Of a DNA stretch of 64,000 nucleotides, positions 24,691-34,259 are shown one piece after another. Positions within the stretch are counted from its first letter, which is position 1. The number at the start of each line of letters is the position of its first letter. Both the position numbers and the translations under genes were made by a program. Source of the DNA: Vicinamibacterales bacterium (lineage in GTDB: Bacteria; Acidobacteriota; Vicinamibacteria; Vicinamibacterales; UBA2999); NCBI GenBank assembly GCA_041659285.1, contig JBAZYO010000013.1, positions 1 to 64,000 on the forward strand, read 5' to 3'. The notes beneath the pieces are model-generated. The model was not told the DNA's origin. It saw only the letters and a list, made by a program, of their open reading frames with translations, and did no database searches.

Positions 24691-25862
24691 CACTTCCAGA
24701 ATGAGAAGAGACCGCCGTCGAACCAGTCCCAGAGGAAATAGACGAGCACGCGCGGATGCCGCTCTTCGCGTTGGGTGATCGGCACCCGGACGCCGCCCGC
24801 GATCAACACATGCTGCAGCTTCGAGAGCGACACCTGGATCTGCGGCACCACGTCCCACTCCGACTCGCCGCCAAACGGCCGCGCCCACAGCAGTTCCACC
24901 TGCGGCGACCACGCGCGGCCGAAGCCGCGGTCTTGCGCGAACGTGGTGCCAATGGCGCTCCGCAGGTACGCCTCCCTGGTGCCCTTCTCGGAATCGGAGG
25001 GGAACTCGAGGCCGCCGTGCATCTGGAAGTAGCTGTCGCGCGGCAGCGCCTGGCCCCACATCGCGAAGGGCTCGTAGATGGCGTAGCCGTTACCGAGACC
25101 GCGGTCGGCGTTGCCGGTCGGCAACACGACCTCGGCGCCGGCGGCGGCAATCGTGCCGGTCGCCGGGCGTGACAGGAAGGTGCGACGCAGGGCAAAGGCG
25201 ACATCCCCGATGCCCTTCACCCAACGCTGGTCAGCCTGCTGGAAATCCACCGGGATGATGACCTCCAGCTGGCTGCGCGCGCCGAGGCGGCGCTCGTAGA
25301 TCAACTGGTTGCCCACGGCCTGGTCGCCGTGCGTTGACACGTCAGTCGTCCACACCGTCTCGTTCTCCGGAAATGCCTTCTCGGTGAAGAACGCGCGGGG
25401 GAAGTTGAGGTCGCCCACGGGCCAGGCGTCCTGATCGGCGCAGAAGGTGCGCAGGTAGTCCACGGCCTTGTCGATGTCGTCGGCGGTCAGCGCGTCGCCG
25501 AACGCCGGCATGCGGCGGTCGAGGGCACGCACCGGCCCGCCTTCGTGCACCACCGCAAACCAGTCCGGACTCGGCTCTGCCGACGCCGTGCAGTCGGTGA
25601 AGTCGCGGATGGGCGTGTCGAACCCGACCACGGACTTGGGCGCACCGCGCCCGTCACGCGCATGGCAGGTGGCGCAGGCGGCCTCGTAGACCTCCGCACC
25701 GGTGCGAACGGACGGGAGGGCATTGCCCGGCTGGGTGGGTGCGGTGGACTGCGGCCACGCGCGCAACGACACCGACCCGAGGACACTCAAGTAAAGACAG
25801 ACCGCGGCGCACAATACCACCGACGGCCGGTGCAGGACGCTCTGCATCGGACTCCTAGCCAT
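24690..25862 (-). CDS. Cytochrome c domain fused to a predicted beta-barrel
   Basis: 390 residues with an N-terminal signal/anchor (VVLCAAVCLYLSVLGSVSL). One heme motif CATCH (Cys63, Cys66, His67) sits in a short cytochrome c domain (residues 50-145). A 240-residue domain follows (from about residue 150) made of alternating strands (RRLGARSQLEVIIPVDF, GNGYAIYEPFAMWG) and ends in an aromatic residue-rich terminus, FSFWK. That pattern fits an outer-membrane beta-barrel. It directly precedes the pentaheme cytochrome gene (stop and start overlap by one base). The likely role is electron transfer across or at the outer membrane. This is inference from domain order. Confidence 0.78.
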   Translation of the reverse strand: MARSPMQSVLHRPSVVLCAAVCLYLSVLGSVSLRAWPQSTAPTQPGNALPSVRTGAEVYEAACATCHARDGRGAPKSVVGFDTPIRDFTDCTASAEPSPDWFAVVHEGGPVRALDRRMPAFGDALTADDIDKAVDYLRTFCADQDAWPVGDLNFPRAFFTEKAFPENETVWTTDVSTHGDQAVGNQLIYERRLGARSQLEVIIPVDFQQADQRWVKGIGDVAFALRRTFLSRPATGTIAAAGAEVVLPTGNADRGLGNGYAIYEPFAMWGQALPRDSYFQMHGGLEFPSDSEKGTREAYLRSAIGTTFAQDRGFGRAWSPQVELLWARPFGGESEWDVVPQIQVSLSKLQHVLIAGGVRVPITQREERHPRVLVYFLWDWFDGGLFSFWK

Positions 25863-25968
25863 CGGACGCCGGCCGCACGACGTGCGCGACCGGCGTCAGT
25901 TGGATTCGGTCAACAGGCTACTACCGATGAGGCGTTGGCCGCTAAGTCGAGACGCGTTCTCAACTTGC

Positions 25969-26811
25969 CTACTTCTTGTCGAGTTCGTCGAGCCGGCGTT
26001 GGATCTGGGGGCTGGTCGGGAACTCACCCTTCAGGGTCATCAGCACCTGCCGGGCCGAGTCGACGTTGCCTTGCGCGGCCAGCGCACCCGCGCGCGCCAT
26101 TGCGGCGCGGATCCGCAGCCGGTTGTCGGCCGCCGGCACGCTGATGGTGTCGAGGCGCAGCAGGGCCGCGCCGGGATCCTTCTTCACGTCGGTCGTCCAT
26201 TCGACCGACATCAACTGGAGTTCGAGGTTCTGCGGGAATCGCGAGGCCGCCAGATCGATCAACGCCGCGCCATCCGGCCCCTTGCCGGATTGCCGGTCGA
26301 GCATGGCCTGGTGGTAGAGACCGGCCACCAGCAGGTTGCCGACATCCTCGGGTTTGCCGCTGCGGATGCCGACGCCGCCGGCGTGGTTGTAGACCAACTG
26401 TCCGCCGTGCTCGCCCGCTTCGTAAATCGCGCCAAGGCCGACCACGCCAATCGCCGCGGCGCCCATGGCGAAGACCCGCGCCACCGGCGGCTTGCGACTG
26501 GCCAGGGCCAGGGCAATCAACTCGAGGGCGGCGACACCGAGAAAGATGTTGCGGGCGCGGATGCCCCACTCTTCGTGCTCGATCACCATGGCGCGCGCGC
26601 CGGGCACGCGTTCCACCGGTCCATGCGCATCGGTGCCGGACTTGACGGCGAGCACGCTGGCCAGCGTCCCCATCACGATCAGCGCCGTGGCGGCCGGACC
26701 GGCGAACGCCAGGCGGCCGGTGAACCAGAGAAACCGGAACAGCACGCCAATTATGAGCAGGGCGACCGCGAAGTGGACAACTTGGGGGTGGAACGTGGCA
26801 ATCGACGGCAT
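25969..26811 (-). CDS. DUF2231-like membrane protein with C-terminal TPR-like region
   Basis: 280 residues. The first 140 contain about four hydrophobic segments beginning HPQVVHFAVALLIIGVLFRF, the start typical of DUF2231 (small redox-associated membrane proteins). The C-terminal 130 are helical, with alternating A/L pairs (MARAGALAAQGNVDSARQVL) as in TPR repeats. It lies upstream of, and in the same direction as, the two cytochrome genes (106-base gap), so the three may form one unit. Function unknown. Confidence 0.75.
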   Translation of the reverse strand: MPSIATFHPQVVHFAVALLIIGVLFRFLWFTGRLAFAGPAATALIVMGTLASVLAVKSGTDAHGPVERVPGARAMVIEHEEWGIRARNIFLGVAALELIALALASRKPPVARVFAMGAAAIGVVGLGAIYEAGEHGGQLVYNHAGGVGIRSGKPEDVGNLLVAGLYHQAMLDRQSGKGPDGAALIDLAASRFPQNLELQLMSVEWTTDVKKDPGAALLRLDTISVPAADNRLRIRAAMARAGALAAQGNVDSARQVLMTLKGEFPTSPQIQRRLDELDKK

Positions 26812-26921
26812 GGCGCCCTCCTCAGGGATGCCTGATTCTACGTCCGATAGTCACACCGCCCGCCCCCATGAAGATCGGGCCCGCGATCCGGCGGCGGGCA
26901 GGGTAGTGGTACCGTGACAGG

Positions 26922-29513
26922 ATGCGTACTTCGCTCGCCGCCCTTTTCCTTTGCCTGGCCACGCTGCCGGCCGGCGCCCAGCGCCTGCCCAGCACCGCCA
27001 CCCCTCATGCCTATACCCTCTGGTTTGCGCCGGACCTCGAGCACGAGACGTTCCGCGGCCGCGAATCGATTGCGGTGACGCTGGCCGCGCCGTCCGCGTC
27101 GATCACCCTGCACGCGGCCGAGATCACGTTTGGCGACGTCACCATCGAGGACGCCGGCGGATCGCAGGCCGCGCGGGTCAGCCTCAACGCCGGGGCGGAG
27201 ACGGCCACCCTGACGGTGCCCCGCCCCATCGCGCGCGGACCGGCCACCATCCGCATCACCTATACCGGCATCCTCAACGACAAGCTGCGCGGCTTTTACC
27301 TGAGCAAGGCCAACGGCCGCAAGTACGCGGTGAGCCAGATGGAGGCCACCGACGCCCGCCGCGCCTTTCCGTCGTTCGACGAGCCCGCCTACAAGGCCAC
27401 CTTCGACATCACGCTGATGATCGACGCCGCCGACACCGCCATCTCGAACGGCCGCCAGGTGTCGGACACGCCGGGACCGGAGCCCGGCAAGCGCACGGTG
27501 GTGTTCGCGCCGACGCCGAAGATGTCCACTTACCTGGTGGCGTTGCTGGTGGGCGACTTCGTCTGCCGCTCGGGGTCGGCCGGCGCCACGCCGATTCGCG
27601 TTTGCGCCACGCCGGACAAGCAGCAACTGACCGCCTTTGCGCTGACCGCGGCCGAGCAGCAGGTGCGGTTCTTCAACACCTACTTCGGCATCCCCTACCC
27701 GTACGAAAAGCTCGACATCATCGGCGTGCCCGACTTCGCCGCCGGCGCCATGGAGAACGCCGGCGCCATCACCTTCCGCGAGCGGATGCTGCTGGCCGAC
27801 GAGGCGACGGCGTCGATCGGCGTCCGCAAGTCGGTGGCCTCGGTGATCGCGCACGAGCTCGCCCACCAGTGGTTCGGCGATCTCGTGACCATGCAGTGGT
27901 GGGACGACATCTGGCTGAACGAAGGGTTCGCGACGTGGGCGGCCAACAAGCCGCTGGCGGCGTGGAAGCCGGAATGGAAGATGGACGTCAACGCCGCCTC
28001 GGAAACACAGGTCGCCCTGGGCCTCGACGCCCTGCGCGCGACCCGCGCCATCCACACGCAGGTGGACACCCCGGCGCAGATCAACGAGGTGTTCGACCCG
28101 ATCGCCTACGAGAAGACCGCGGGCGTGCTCGGCATGATCGAGGCGTACGTCGGGCCGGAGGCGTTCCGCAAGGGCGTGTCGTCGTACCTCTCGAAGTACT
28201 CGCTGAGCAACGCCGCCGGAGAGGATTTCTGGACCGAGGTCACCCGCGTCACCGAGAAGCCGGTGAACCGCATCATGAAGAGCTTCGTGGAGCAGCCCGG
28301 CGCACCGATGCTATCGGTGGAGACCCGCTGCGTGTCGGGCCACACCGAGGTGTCGCTGAAGCAGCAGCGCTTCACCGGCTCCCCCGCGCCGGCCGCCGCC
28401 GCGGCGGCGCAGACCTGGACGCTGCCGGTGTGCGTGAAGACGGCATCGGGACCGGCCACCTGCACCATCGTCACCCAGGCCGAGCAGACCATTCGCGCGC
28501 CCGGCTGCGGCGCGGCGATGGTCAACGCCGATGCGCGCGGCTACTACTTCACCGAATACGAGCCCGCGGCCGTGGCGGCGCTGGCCACGCGCACGCCGGC
28601 GCTCACCGCGGCCGAACGCATCAGCCTGCTGGGCGACGAATGGCGAATGGTGCGCGCGGGCCGGCACGACGTCGGCACCTACCTGGACCTGGCGGCCGCG
28701 TTCGCGCGCGATGAGACGCCCGCGGTGGTCGGCGACATGGCGGGACGCGTCGGCGCGGTCATGGGCGGCATCGCCGACCCGGGCCAGCATCCGGCATTCC
28801 AGGCATGGGTGCGCGCCACGTTCCGCCCGGCGCTCGATGCCATCGGGTTCACCGACGGTCTCGGCGACAGCGATGAGACGAACAGCCGTCGCGCCATCCT
28901 CCTGCAGTTGTTGAGCAGCGATCCCGATCTGCAGCGGCGCGCGCGCGAGCTCGCGGCAGGCTACATGGCTCGCCCCGCCTCGCTGTCACCAACCCTGGTG
29001 GCCTCGGTGCTCCAGGTCGCCGCCTCGGGTGGCGATGCCGCGCTCTACGACCAATTCGTCACGCGCATGACCGCCGCGATCTCATCGCCGGAGCAGTACT
29101 ACCGCTACTTCAACGCGCTGGCGGCCTTCCGCGATCCGGCGCTGGTGTCGCGCACGCAGCAGTTCGCGCTGTCGTCGCAGGCACGGTCGCAGGATGCGCC
29201 GCTGCTGTTCGCGCAGCTCCTGGGTTCGCCGGCCACGCAGGACGCGACGTGGACCTTGATCAAGGCCGAATGGCCGGCGCTGACCGCCAAGCTCGGCACC
29301 TTCCAGGGCATCCCGAACATCGTCGGGGCGCTCAGCGCGTTTTGTTCGGCGGAGCGCGCCGCCGACATCAAGGCGTTCTTCGAGGCGCATCCGGTGCCCG
29401 AAGCGGCGCGGGTGCTGCAGCAGTCGCTCGAACGGATTGCGACGTGCAGCGAGGTGAAGGCGCGGCAGGCGCCGGCGTTCACGCGCTGGCTGGCCGCACG
29501 GCCGCGGATTTAG
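26922..29513 (+). CDS. Secreted M1-family aminopeptidase
   Basis: 863 residues with a signal peptide (AALFLCLATLPAGAQ). The M1 exopeptidase motif GAMEN lies at residues 275-279 and the zinc motif HELAH at 311-315, with the third ligand Glu334 in WLNEGFATW. A conserved Tyr region follows. The long helical C-terminal domain (about residues 520-863) matches the ERAP/APN type. It removes N-terminal residues from peptides in the periplasm or outside. Its terminator and that of the next leftward gene meet in a 17-base gap. No other gene is linked to it. Confidence 0.94.
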   Translation: MRTSLAALFLCLATLPAGAQRLPSTATPHAYTLWFAPDLEHETFRGRESIAVTLAAPSASITLHAAEITFGDVTIEDAGGSQAARVSLNAGAETATLTVPRPIARGPATIRITYTGILNDKLRGFYLSKANGRKYAVSQMEATDARRAFPSFDEPAYKATFDITLMIDAADTAISNGRQVSDTPGPEPGKRTVVFAPTPKMSTYLVALLVGDFVCRSGSAGATPIRVCATPDKQQLTAFALTAAEQQVRFFNTYFGIPYPYEKLDIIGVPDFAAGAMENAGAITFRERMLLADEATASIGVRKSVASVIAHELAHQWFGDLVTMQWWDDIWLNEGFATWAANKPLAAWKPEWKMDVNAASETQVALGLDALRATRAIHTQVDTPAQINEVFDPIAYEKTAGVLGMIEAYVGPEAFRKGVSSYLSKYSLSNAAGEDFWTEVTRVTEKPVNRIMKSFVEQPGAPMLSVETRCVSGHTEVSLKQQRFTGSPAPAAAAAAQTWTLPVCVKTASGPATCTIVTQAEQTIRAPGCGAAMVNADARGYYFTEYEPAAVAALATRTPALTAAERISLLGDEWRMVRAGRHDVGTYLDLAAAFARDETPAVVGDMAGRVGAVMGGIADPGQHPAFQAWVRATFRPALDAIGFTDGLGDSDETNSRRAILLQLLSSDPDLQRRARELAAGYMARPASLSPTLVASVLQVAASGGDAALYDQFVTRMTAAISSPEQYYRYFNALAAFRDPALVSRTQQFALSSQARSQDAPLLFAQLLGSPATQDATWTLIKAEWPALTAKLGTFQGIPNIVGALSAFCSAERAADIKAFFEAHPVPEAARVLQQSLERIATCSEVKARQAPAFTRWLAARPRI

Positions 29514-29530
29514 ACAGCCGCGGCTGTTCC

Positions 29531-31369
29531 TTATCTCCTCATCCGTGGCCGGTGCAACTGCTGGAAGCGCAAGGCGCCGGCGGGCCGGCTGTCGGAGAAG
29601 TGCACCGCGTAGCCCGGCTTGTCGCGCAGGAACTGGTCCAGTCGTTTCTCGCGTGTCTTGCTGCTCACGTTCTTCACGATCAGATAGCGGATGAAGCCCA
29701 TGCCGTCGAGGATCACGGTGGCGCCGCCGTGCATCCAGCGGCCCTTCGCCGACTTGCGGCGCTGCACGACTTCGGCCACCAGGTCGAAATTGACGGTGCC
29801 ATCGGGACCGACGCGCTGCAGCACGCGGACCGATTCAATCACGGGTGGCTCGATGCGCCTGGTGACACTCGGCGCGGCCAACCCAAAGTAGCAAAGGCGT
29901 TCGGGATGATCGGGGTCGGTGATGTAGTGGCCCAGGCGCGTGGCGCGCTCTTCGAGCGCATGGCGATTCTCGAGATCCACCGTCAGCGTGCCGAATTGCA
30001 CGCCCAGGAGCAGGTCGTAGACGGGGTCGAGCGCGCGCTCGGGCGGGCGCCACAGCAGGGCATCCTCGCTGAGGTCTGACACCGCATCCACGGTGATGCC
30101 GTAACGGCGAAAAGCGCGGACAAACGACTCCCGGTACGCCCAGGGGTCATCCGGCACCAGGTCGAAGTCGGCGGTGATGATGGCCCGAAGGTATTCGCCG
30201 AGCCGCAGGTCCACGGGCGGACAGTAGTCCACCGCGCGAATCAGGATCTTCAGGAACTGGCCGGCGAGCTTTTCAGCCTCGATGGTGAGCAGGTCAATGA
30301 GCTCCGCCGGCATGCGGTGGCCGGGCGGCGGCGCGAGGGCCCGCAGGCGCGCCGTCTTGTTGTCGTAGATCCAGCGGAACGCGTCGAAGACCGCGCGCAG
30401 GAGCACCGCGCCCATGTCGTGGGCCTCGAGGTCGGGCGCATACTTCCCTGCCGTGACCGGGTCGTCCGGCCCGCCTTCGTGCTCGAACGCCAGGCGCAGC
30501 GGCGCCTTGCCGTCGCCGGTGGTCTCCCCGAACTGGCGGGCAATGTCGATCAGCAGGTGCGAGGTCAGCTTGCCGCCCATGGATTCGATGGCCCGGCGCA
30601 CCAGCGGCCGGTAGCGGAACCGCTGGAACAGCGCGATGAGGTCGGCAAAGCCTTCGTGAAACCCGTCCACGTCGGGGTTGGTCGGGAGCATGAACCACGA
30701 CCGCATCCCGTCGAGCAGCGCATGCGTCATCTCGTGAATGACGACGTCGTGCGACAGGGCGGTGAAGACCACGCCGCCCGGCTGGTTGGCCCCGGTCGCC
30801 TTGCGATTGGCGAAGGTGTAGCCGAAGCACAACTCGCCGGCGTCGGGGTCGTAGTAGGCGTTGTCTTCCTTGTGCGCATGGGGGCGGACCCGCAGCTTCA
30901 CGCCTTCTTCTTCACTGCGCGCATCGAACGAGAAATCCGGCGTGCGGCCCAGCGCCTGGCGAAACTGCTCATAGGTCGTCATCGTCAGCGCGTAGCACAT
31001 CTGCTGCGCGAACCGCGGATCGATGGTGGACGGCGGCAGGCCGAGCTGAAACGCCTGGTCGGCGCCGTCGAGGTCGAGCGCGCGATAGGTCTCACCGGTC
31101 GTGAGGTTGACGTCGTCCACGCAGATCACGGAGCCGGTCGGGCCCGGCAGCAGCGGCTCGTAGGGAACCAAGGCCTCGGTCACCGCCGCGTCCATGCGGG
31201 GCGACGCGGGATCGCGCGTGTAGATCTGGAGGCGGCGGTGCGACGGCAGCTTGAACTGCGCGCCGTTGGCTGCTTCCACCTGCTGCACGGCGCGGGCGTC
31301 GTACGGCCGAGCCGTCGCCAGGCGCAGCACGCGTTCGCCGAGCAGGAACCGGGCGGGCGCCTTGGCCAC
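29531..31369 (-). CDS. Thermolysin-like zinc metallopeptidase, second gene of the caspase module
   Basis: 612 residues from GTG 31369. The zinc-binding site is HEMTH (His212, Glu213, His216), with a third ligand Glu239 in GFHEGFAD, a gluzincin layout close to M4 peptidases. It has no signal peptide, which is unusual for M4 and suggests a cytoplasmic protein or export by another route. The N-terminal 150 residues and C-terminal 270 residues match no family I know. The GTG start follows the TAG stop of the caspase-fusion gene with no base between them, so the two are translated together. Possible role: protease activated by, or acting with, the caspase fusion. This is inference. Confidence 0.82.
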   Translation of the reverse strand: MAKAPARFLLGERVLRLATARPYDARAVQQVEAANGAQFKLPSHRRLQIYTRDPASPRMDAAVTEALVPYEPLLPGPTGSVICVDDVNLTTGETYRALDLDGADQAFQLGLPPSTIDPRFAQQMCYALTMTTYEQFRQALGRTPDFSFDARSEEEGVKLRVRPHAHKEDNAYYDPDAGELCFGYTFANRKATGANQPGGVVFTALSHDVVIHEMTHALLDGMRSWFMLPTNPDVDGFHEGFADLIALFQRFRYRPLVRRAIESMGGKLTSHLLIDIARQFGETTGDGKAPLRLAFEHEGGPDDPVTAGKYAPDLEAHDMGAVLLRAVFDAFRWIYDNKTARLRALAPPPGHRMPAELIDLLTIEAEKLAGQFLKILIRAVDYCPPVDLRLGEYLRAIITADFDLVPDDPWAYRESFVRAFRRYGITVDAVSDLSEDALLWRPPERALDPVYDLLLGVQFGTLTVDLENRHALEERATRLGHYITDPDHPERLCYFGLAAPSVTRRIEPPVIESVRVLQRVGPDGTVNFDLVAEVVQRRKSAKGRWMHGGATVILDGMGFIRYLIVKNVSSKTREKRLDQFLRDKPGYAVHFSDSRPAGALRFQQLHRPRMRR

Positions 31370-34108
31370 CTAAAGCGCCCCCGTCACGGCGGACCCGGCG
31401 GGCGCCAGCAGGGGCCGGCTCCGCATGGCCGCATCAAGCGCCATCAGTTGCGGATGCTGGCGATGCTTCGCCCCGACGGCCGCCGCCACGTCGGCCGCAA
31501 ACTTCTCGTTCAGCACGCGATTCTGCACCGCGGACGCGAGCGCGCGCGCCGCCGCGCCGGTGAAGTCGCCCTGGCCCTTCGATTCCCACGCATACTCGTG
31601 GTCCTGGCAGGCGGCGAAGTGCACGATGCCCGGGAGCGACACCTCGGCACCACGCCCGAGGGCGCGCGCACCGCGCCTGGCGAAGTAGGCCTCGACGATG
31701 TCGTCGTCGAGAGGCATGAAGCGCGGCCGGTCGCCCGCGGCGGCGCGGGCCCGCATGACCGGCGCAAAGCGGCTGTTGGTGCCGGAGTGGCAGCAATCCA
31801 TGAACAGCGTCATGGCGACGCCGGCCGGCAGCCCGCCCAGAATCTGCGCCAGCTCGTCGTCCACGAGCAGGGCGCCGGTGGTGTAGTCCACCGGGATCAG
31901 GGCTTCGTTGTAGCCGTCTTCTTCGCTGTCGACGCGGTTCGGCAACTGCCCGCCGTGACCGGCGTACTGCAGCACGAGCACGTCGCCGGGGGCACCGCTG
32001 CCGACGAGCGACCGAATGGCGGCTTTCATCCCTTCGTAGGTCGCATCGCCGTCGAACAGATAATCCACGCGCGCTCCCAATTGTGTGAGCGCGCTGCCCC
32101 ACGTGCGCGCGTCGTTGACGCACCCGGCGAGCGGACGCTCGGGGTACTTGTCGATGCCGATGCACAAGGCGCGAACGTGTTGGCCGCCCTGGCCGGTGGG
32201 GGCGGCAGGCGCGGGCGGCGCTCCCGACGGCGGCGCCGGCGGTGGCGGGCTTCCGCCCCACGCGCCGGGAACCGCGAAGTCAAACGTCCGCGCCAGCGGC
32301 GGATACGGGAAGTCGGCTTCGCCAATGCCAGTGTCGTCATCGAGGCCGACGATGCGGCGCAACACGGCCGACATCGTCTTGGGGTCGTTGTCGAAGGCGC
32401 CGTGGGCCAGCGCGCGCGTCAGCGGGTTCTCCGGCTCGCCCCTGGCCAACGACAGGTGCAGATTCGCGGTGCCGGTGCCGTTGAGGGTGCCGTCTTCATT
32501 CATGCCGAACAGCGCGCGCAGGTCCGCGTCTTTGCGCATCGACTTGTGCAGGCCAAGAATCGGACGGCGGCGGATGCCCTCACACGCATGCGACACCAGG
32601 TAGAGCAGCGACTTGCGGTAGGCCTTGAAGCAGTTGTCCTGCCCTTCCGCCTCCTCATCCATGGTGAAGATCGACAGCGCCTTGATCTTCTTGCCGTGAA
32701 CGTGACCGGCCAGGTTGTCGCGGAACAGTTCGGTGCGGGAAGCGGGCGCCAGCAAGTACAGGTGCTCGATCTCCGGCACGCCCTCGGCCAGCAGCGCGGG
32801 GATCAAGTGCGAATGAAAGATGGCGCCGGCGCTGTGCCCCACGGTGTGGATCGGCAGCGCCCCGGGCCCCAGCCGCTCGAGGAGCGCCGCGAGCTTGCGC
32901 GCGAAGAGCCGGGCGCCGCCAATCACGCCGTCGCCGATGTCGGTGGACGACGACAGCCGGGCGCTTTCTTTCATGCCGGCCCACGCCGCGGTGCCGGGCG
33001 CCTTGACGATGCCTTCGATCACGAGGTCCGAGGTCCAGTCGGCGAGGTCGCGGCGGCCGAGCACGAACTGGCCGATGATTTCGAGGAGCGACGATTCCCA
33101 CACGAAGAACAGCGGGAAGACGCCGTGGTTGAGCCACCACCGGTGCATGGTCCACGCATACTCGAGCGCGCTCGATTCGCCCACCAGCCCGCCGTGCGCG
33201 TGAATCATCAGCCGCGGCGTCTCGGCGCCGGCGGCATAGTCGCGAATGGCATCAACGATGGCTTCGACGTCTGCCGGCGTGGTCGCGAATTCGCCGCCCT
33301 GCGACAGGTCGCCTTTCGCGAGGTTGATCACGTGAGGCTTCAGCACCGACCAGTCGGCGCTGCCACGGCTGGCGGTGAACACGGTGCTTCCGAGCACGCG
33401 CGGGCTCAGGCCACGGGCGCGACGCTGGGATTCCCGGGTTGCCAAACGGGCCGCTTCGTCAATCGCGGCGCCCGCGGCATCGTTCTCGGGCACCGAGGAG
33501 GCCGCAGCCGTGTCGGTGGCGGCGCCGGAACGAACGGCTTCGGCGCCCACCAGGTGCTCAACCGTGAACAGTCCGGCCGGCCTGGCCTTGGCTGCCGGCA
33601 GCGCCTTGACCGCCCGCAGGAAGTCGGCGCGCGTGATCGCGGTCCCCGGGCAGGACTTCCGTTTCGTCAATTGGTTATGGAACTTGAGGTCGGCGTCGTC
33701 GAGGCCGAACGCGCGCATCAGGTGCGCCACGGTTTCGATGGCGGCCTGGCGCTGAGGGCCGTCGAACGGATCCTGGCCGGTGTCGAAGTCGCCGACCATC
33801 TCGATCATGAACGGGCCTTCGCTGGAGGTGCCGTTATGCCCCACCGCGCTGGCCGGCGCCAGGTTCCAGTTGCGGCCGGTCCACAGCCCGCCCTGCGGGT
33901 CGATGGTCAAATGTTGTGCAATGTCGCTCCAGCCCTGGTCCATGTGAAAGCGGCGCATCGCTTCGATGGTCGCCAGCCCGCGGAAGTCTTGCCGGCGCGG
34001 CCGCCAGGTGTGGTGCAGGTGGACCGCGGCGATCGTCCGCGTAAGGTGTGAGGGAAGCGCGAGTAGCGCAAACTGCGCCGTGGTGATGCGGCGGATCGGC
34101 GTGGGCAT
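31370..34108 (-). CDS. PGRP/amidase - alpha/beta hydrolase - caspase triple-domain protein
   Basis: 912 residues from ATG 34108, which has GAGG seven bases upstream. An in-frame start 13 codons earlier is less likely. Residues 20-170 form an N-acetylmuramoyl-L-alanine amidase/PGRP domain: HHTWRP (His32/33), GRNW and HNQLTKRKSCPG (His144, Lys151, Cys153) supply the zinc site. Residues 300-470 form an alpha/beta hydrolase: IHAHGG oxyanion region and GHSAG with nucleophile Ser426. A Pro-rich linker spans 614-640. Residues 645-890 form a caspase-like C14 domain with His718 (YAGHG) and Cys773 (DCCHSG). There is no signal peptide. It is followed directly by the metallopeptidase gene. The domain mix suggests recognition of cell-wall fragments and regulated proteolysis, but no described system with this order is known to me. 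Confidence 0.88.
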   Translation of the reverse strand: MPTPIRRITTAQFALLALPSHLTRTIAAVHLHHTWRPRRQDFRGLATIEAMRRFHMDQGWSDIAQHLTIDPQGGLWTGRNWNLAPASAVGHNGTSSEGPFMIEMVGDFDTGQDPFDGPQRQAAIETVAHLMRAFGLDDADLKFHNQLTKRKSCPGTAITRADFLRAVKALPAAKARPAGLFTVEHLVGAEAVRSGAATDTAAASSVPENDAAGAAIDEAARLATRESQRRARGLSPRVLGSTVFTASRGSADWSVLKPHVINLAKGDLSQGGEFATTPADVEAIVDAIRDYAAGAETPRLMIHAHGGLVGESSALEYAWTMHRWWLNHGVFPLFFVWESSLLEIIGQFVLGRRDLADWTSDLVIEGIVKAPGTAAWAGMKESARLSSSTDIGDGVIGGARLFARKLAALLERLGPGALPIHTVGHSAGAIFHSHLIPALLAEGVPEIEHLYLLAPASRTELFRDNLAGHVHGKKIKALSIFTMDEEAEGQDNCFKAYRKSLLYLVSHACEGIRRRPILGLHKSMRKDADLRALFGMNEDGTLNGTGTANLHLSLARGEPENPLTRALAHGAFDNDPKTMSAVLRRIVGLDDDTGIGEADFPYPPLARTFDFAVPGAWGGSPPPPAPPSGAPPAPAAPTGQGGQHVRALCIGIDKYPERPLAGCVNDARTWGSALTQLGARVDYLFDGDATYEGMKAAIRSLVGSGAPGDVLVLQYAGHGGQLPNRVDSEEDGYNEALIPVDYTTGALLVDDELAQILGGLPAGVAMTLFMDCCHSGTNSRFAPVMRARAAAGDRPRFMPLDDDIVEAYFARRGARALGRGAEVSLPGIVHFAACQDHEYAWESKGQGDFTGAAARALASAVQNRVLNEKFAADVAAAVGAKHRQHPQLMALDAAMRSRPLLAPAGSAVTGAL

Positions 34109-34259
34109 GGTCGGACCTCGCCCTATTAGACGGCCGTACCGGGGCATATTTTCGCGACCTGCACAGTAGTATTACCGGCGGTGAACGCACCAGACCCACG
34201 CACCTGAGCCCGTGAGCCGGTTTTCCCGGTCCCTGCACATTACGGATCGAGGAGGTCAC

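Noticed and set aside
30317..34051. 1244-codon rightward open frame opposite the caspase-fusion and metallopeptidase genes
   Set aside because: It is antisense to two genes with catalytic motifs and its own composition is Arg/His/Gln-rich without domains. Such long frames are expected in GC-rich DNA.
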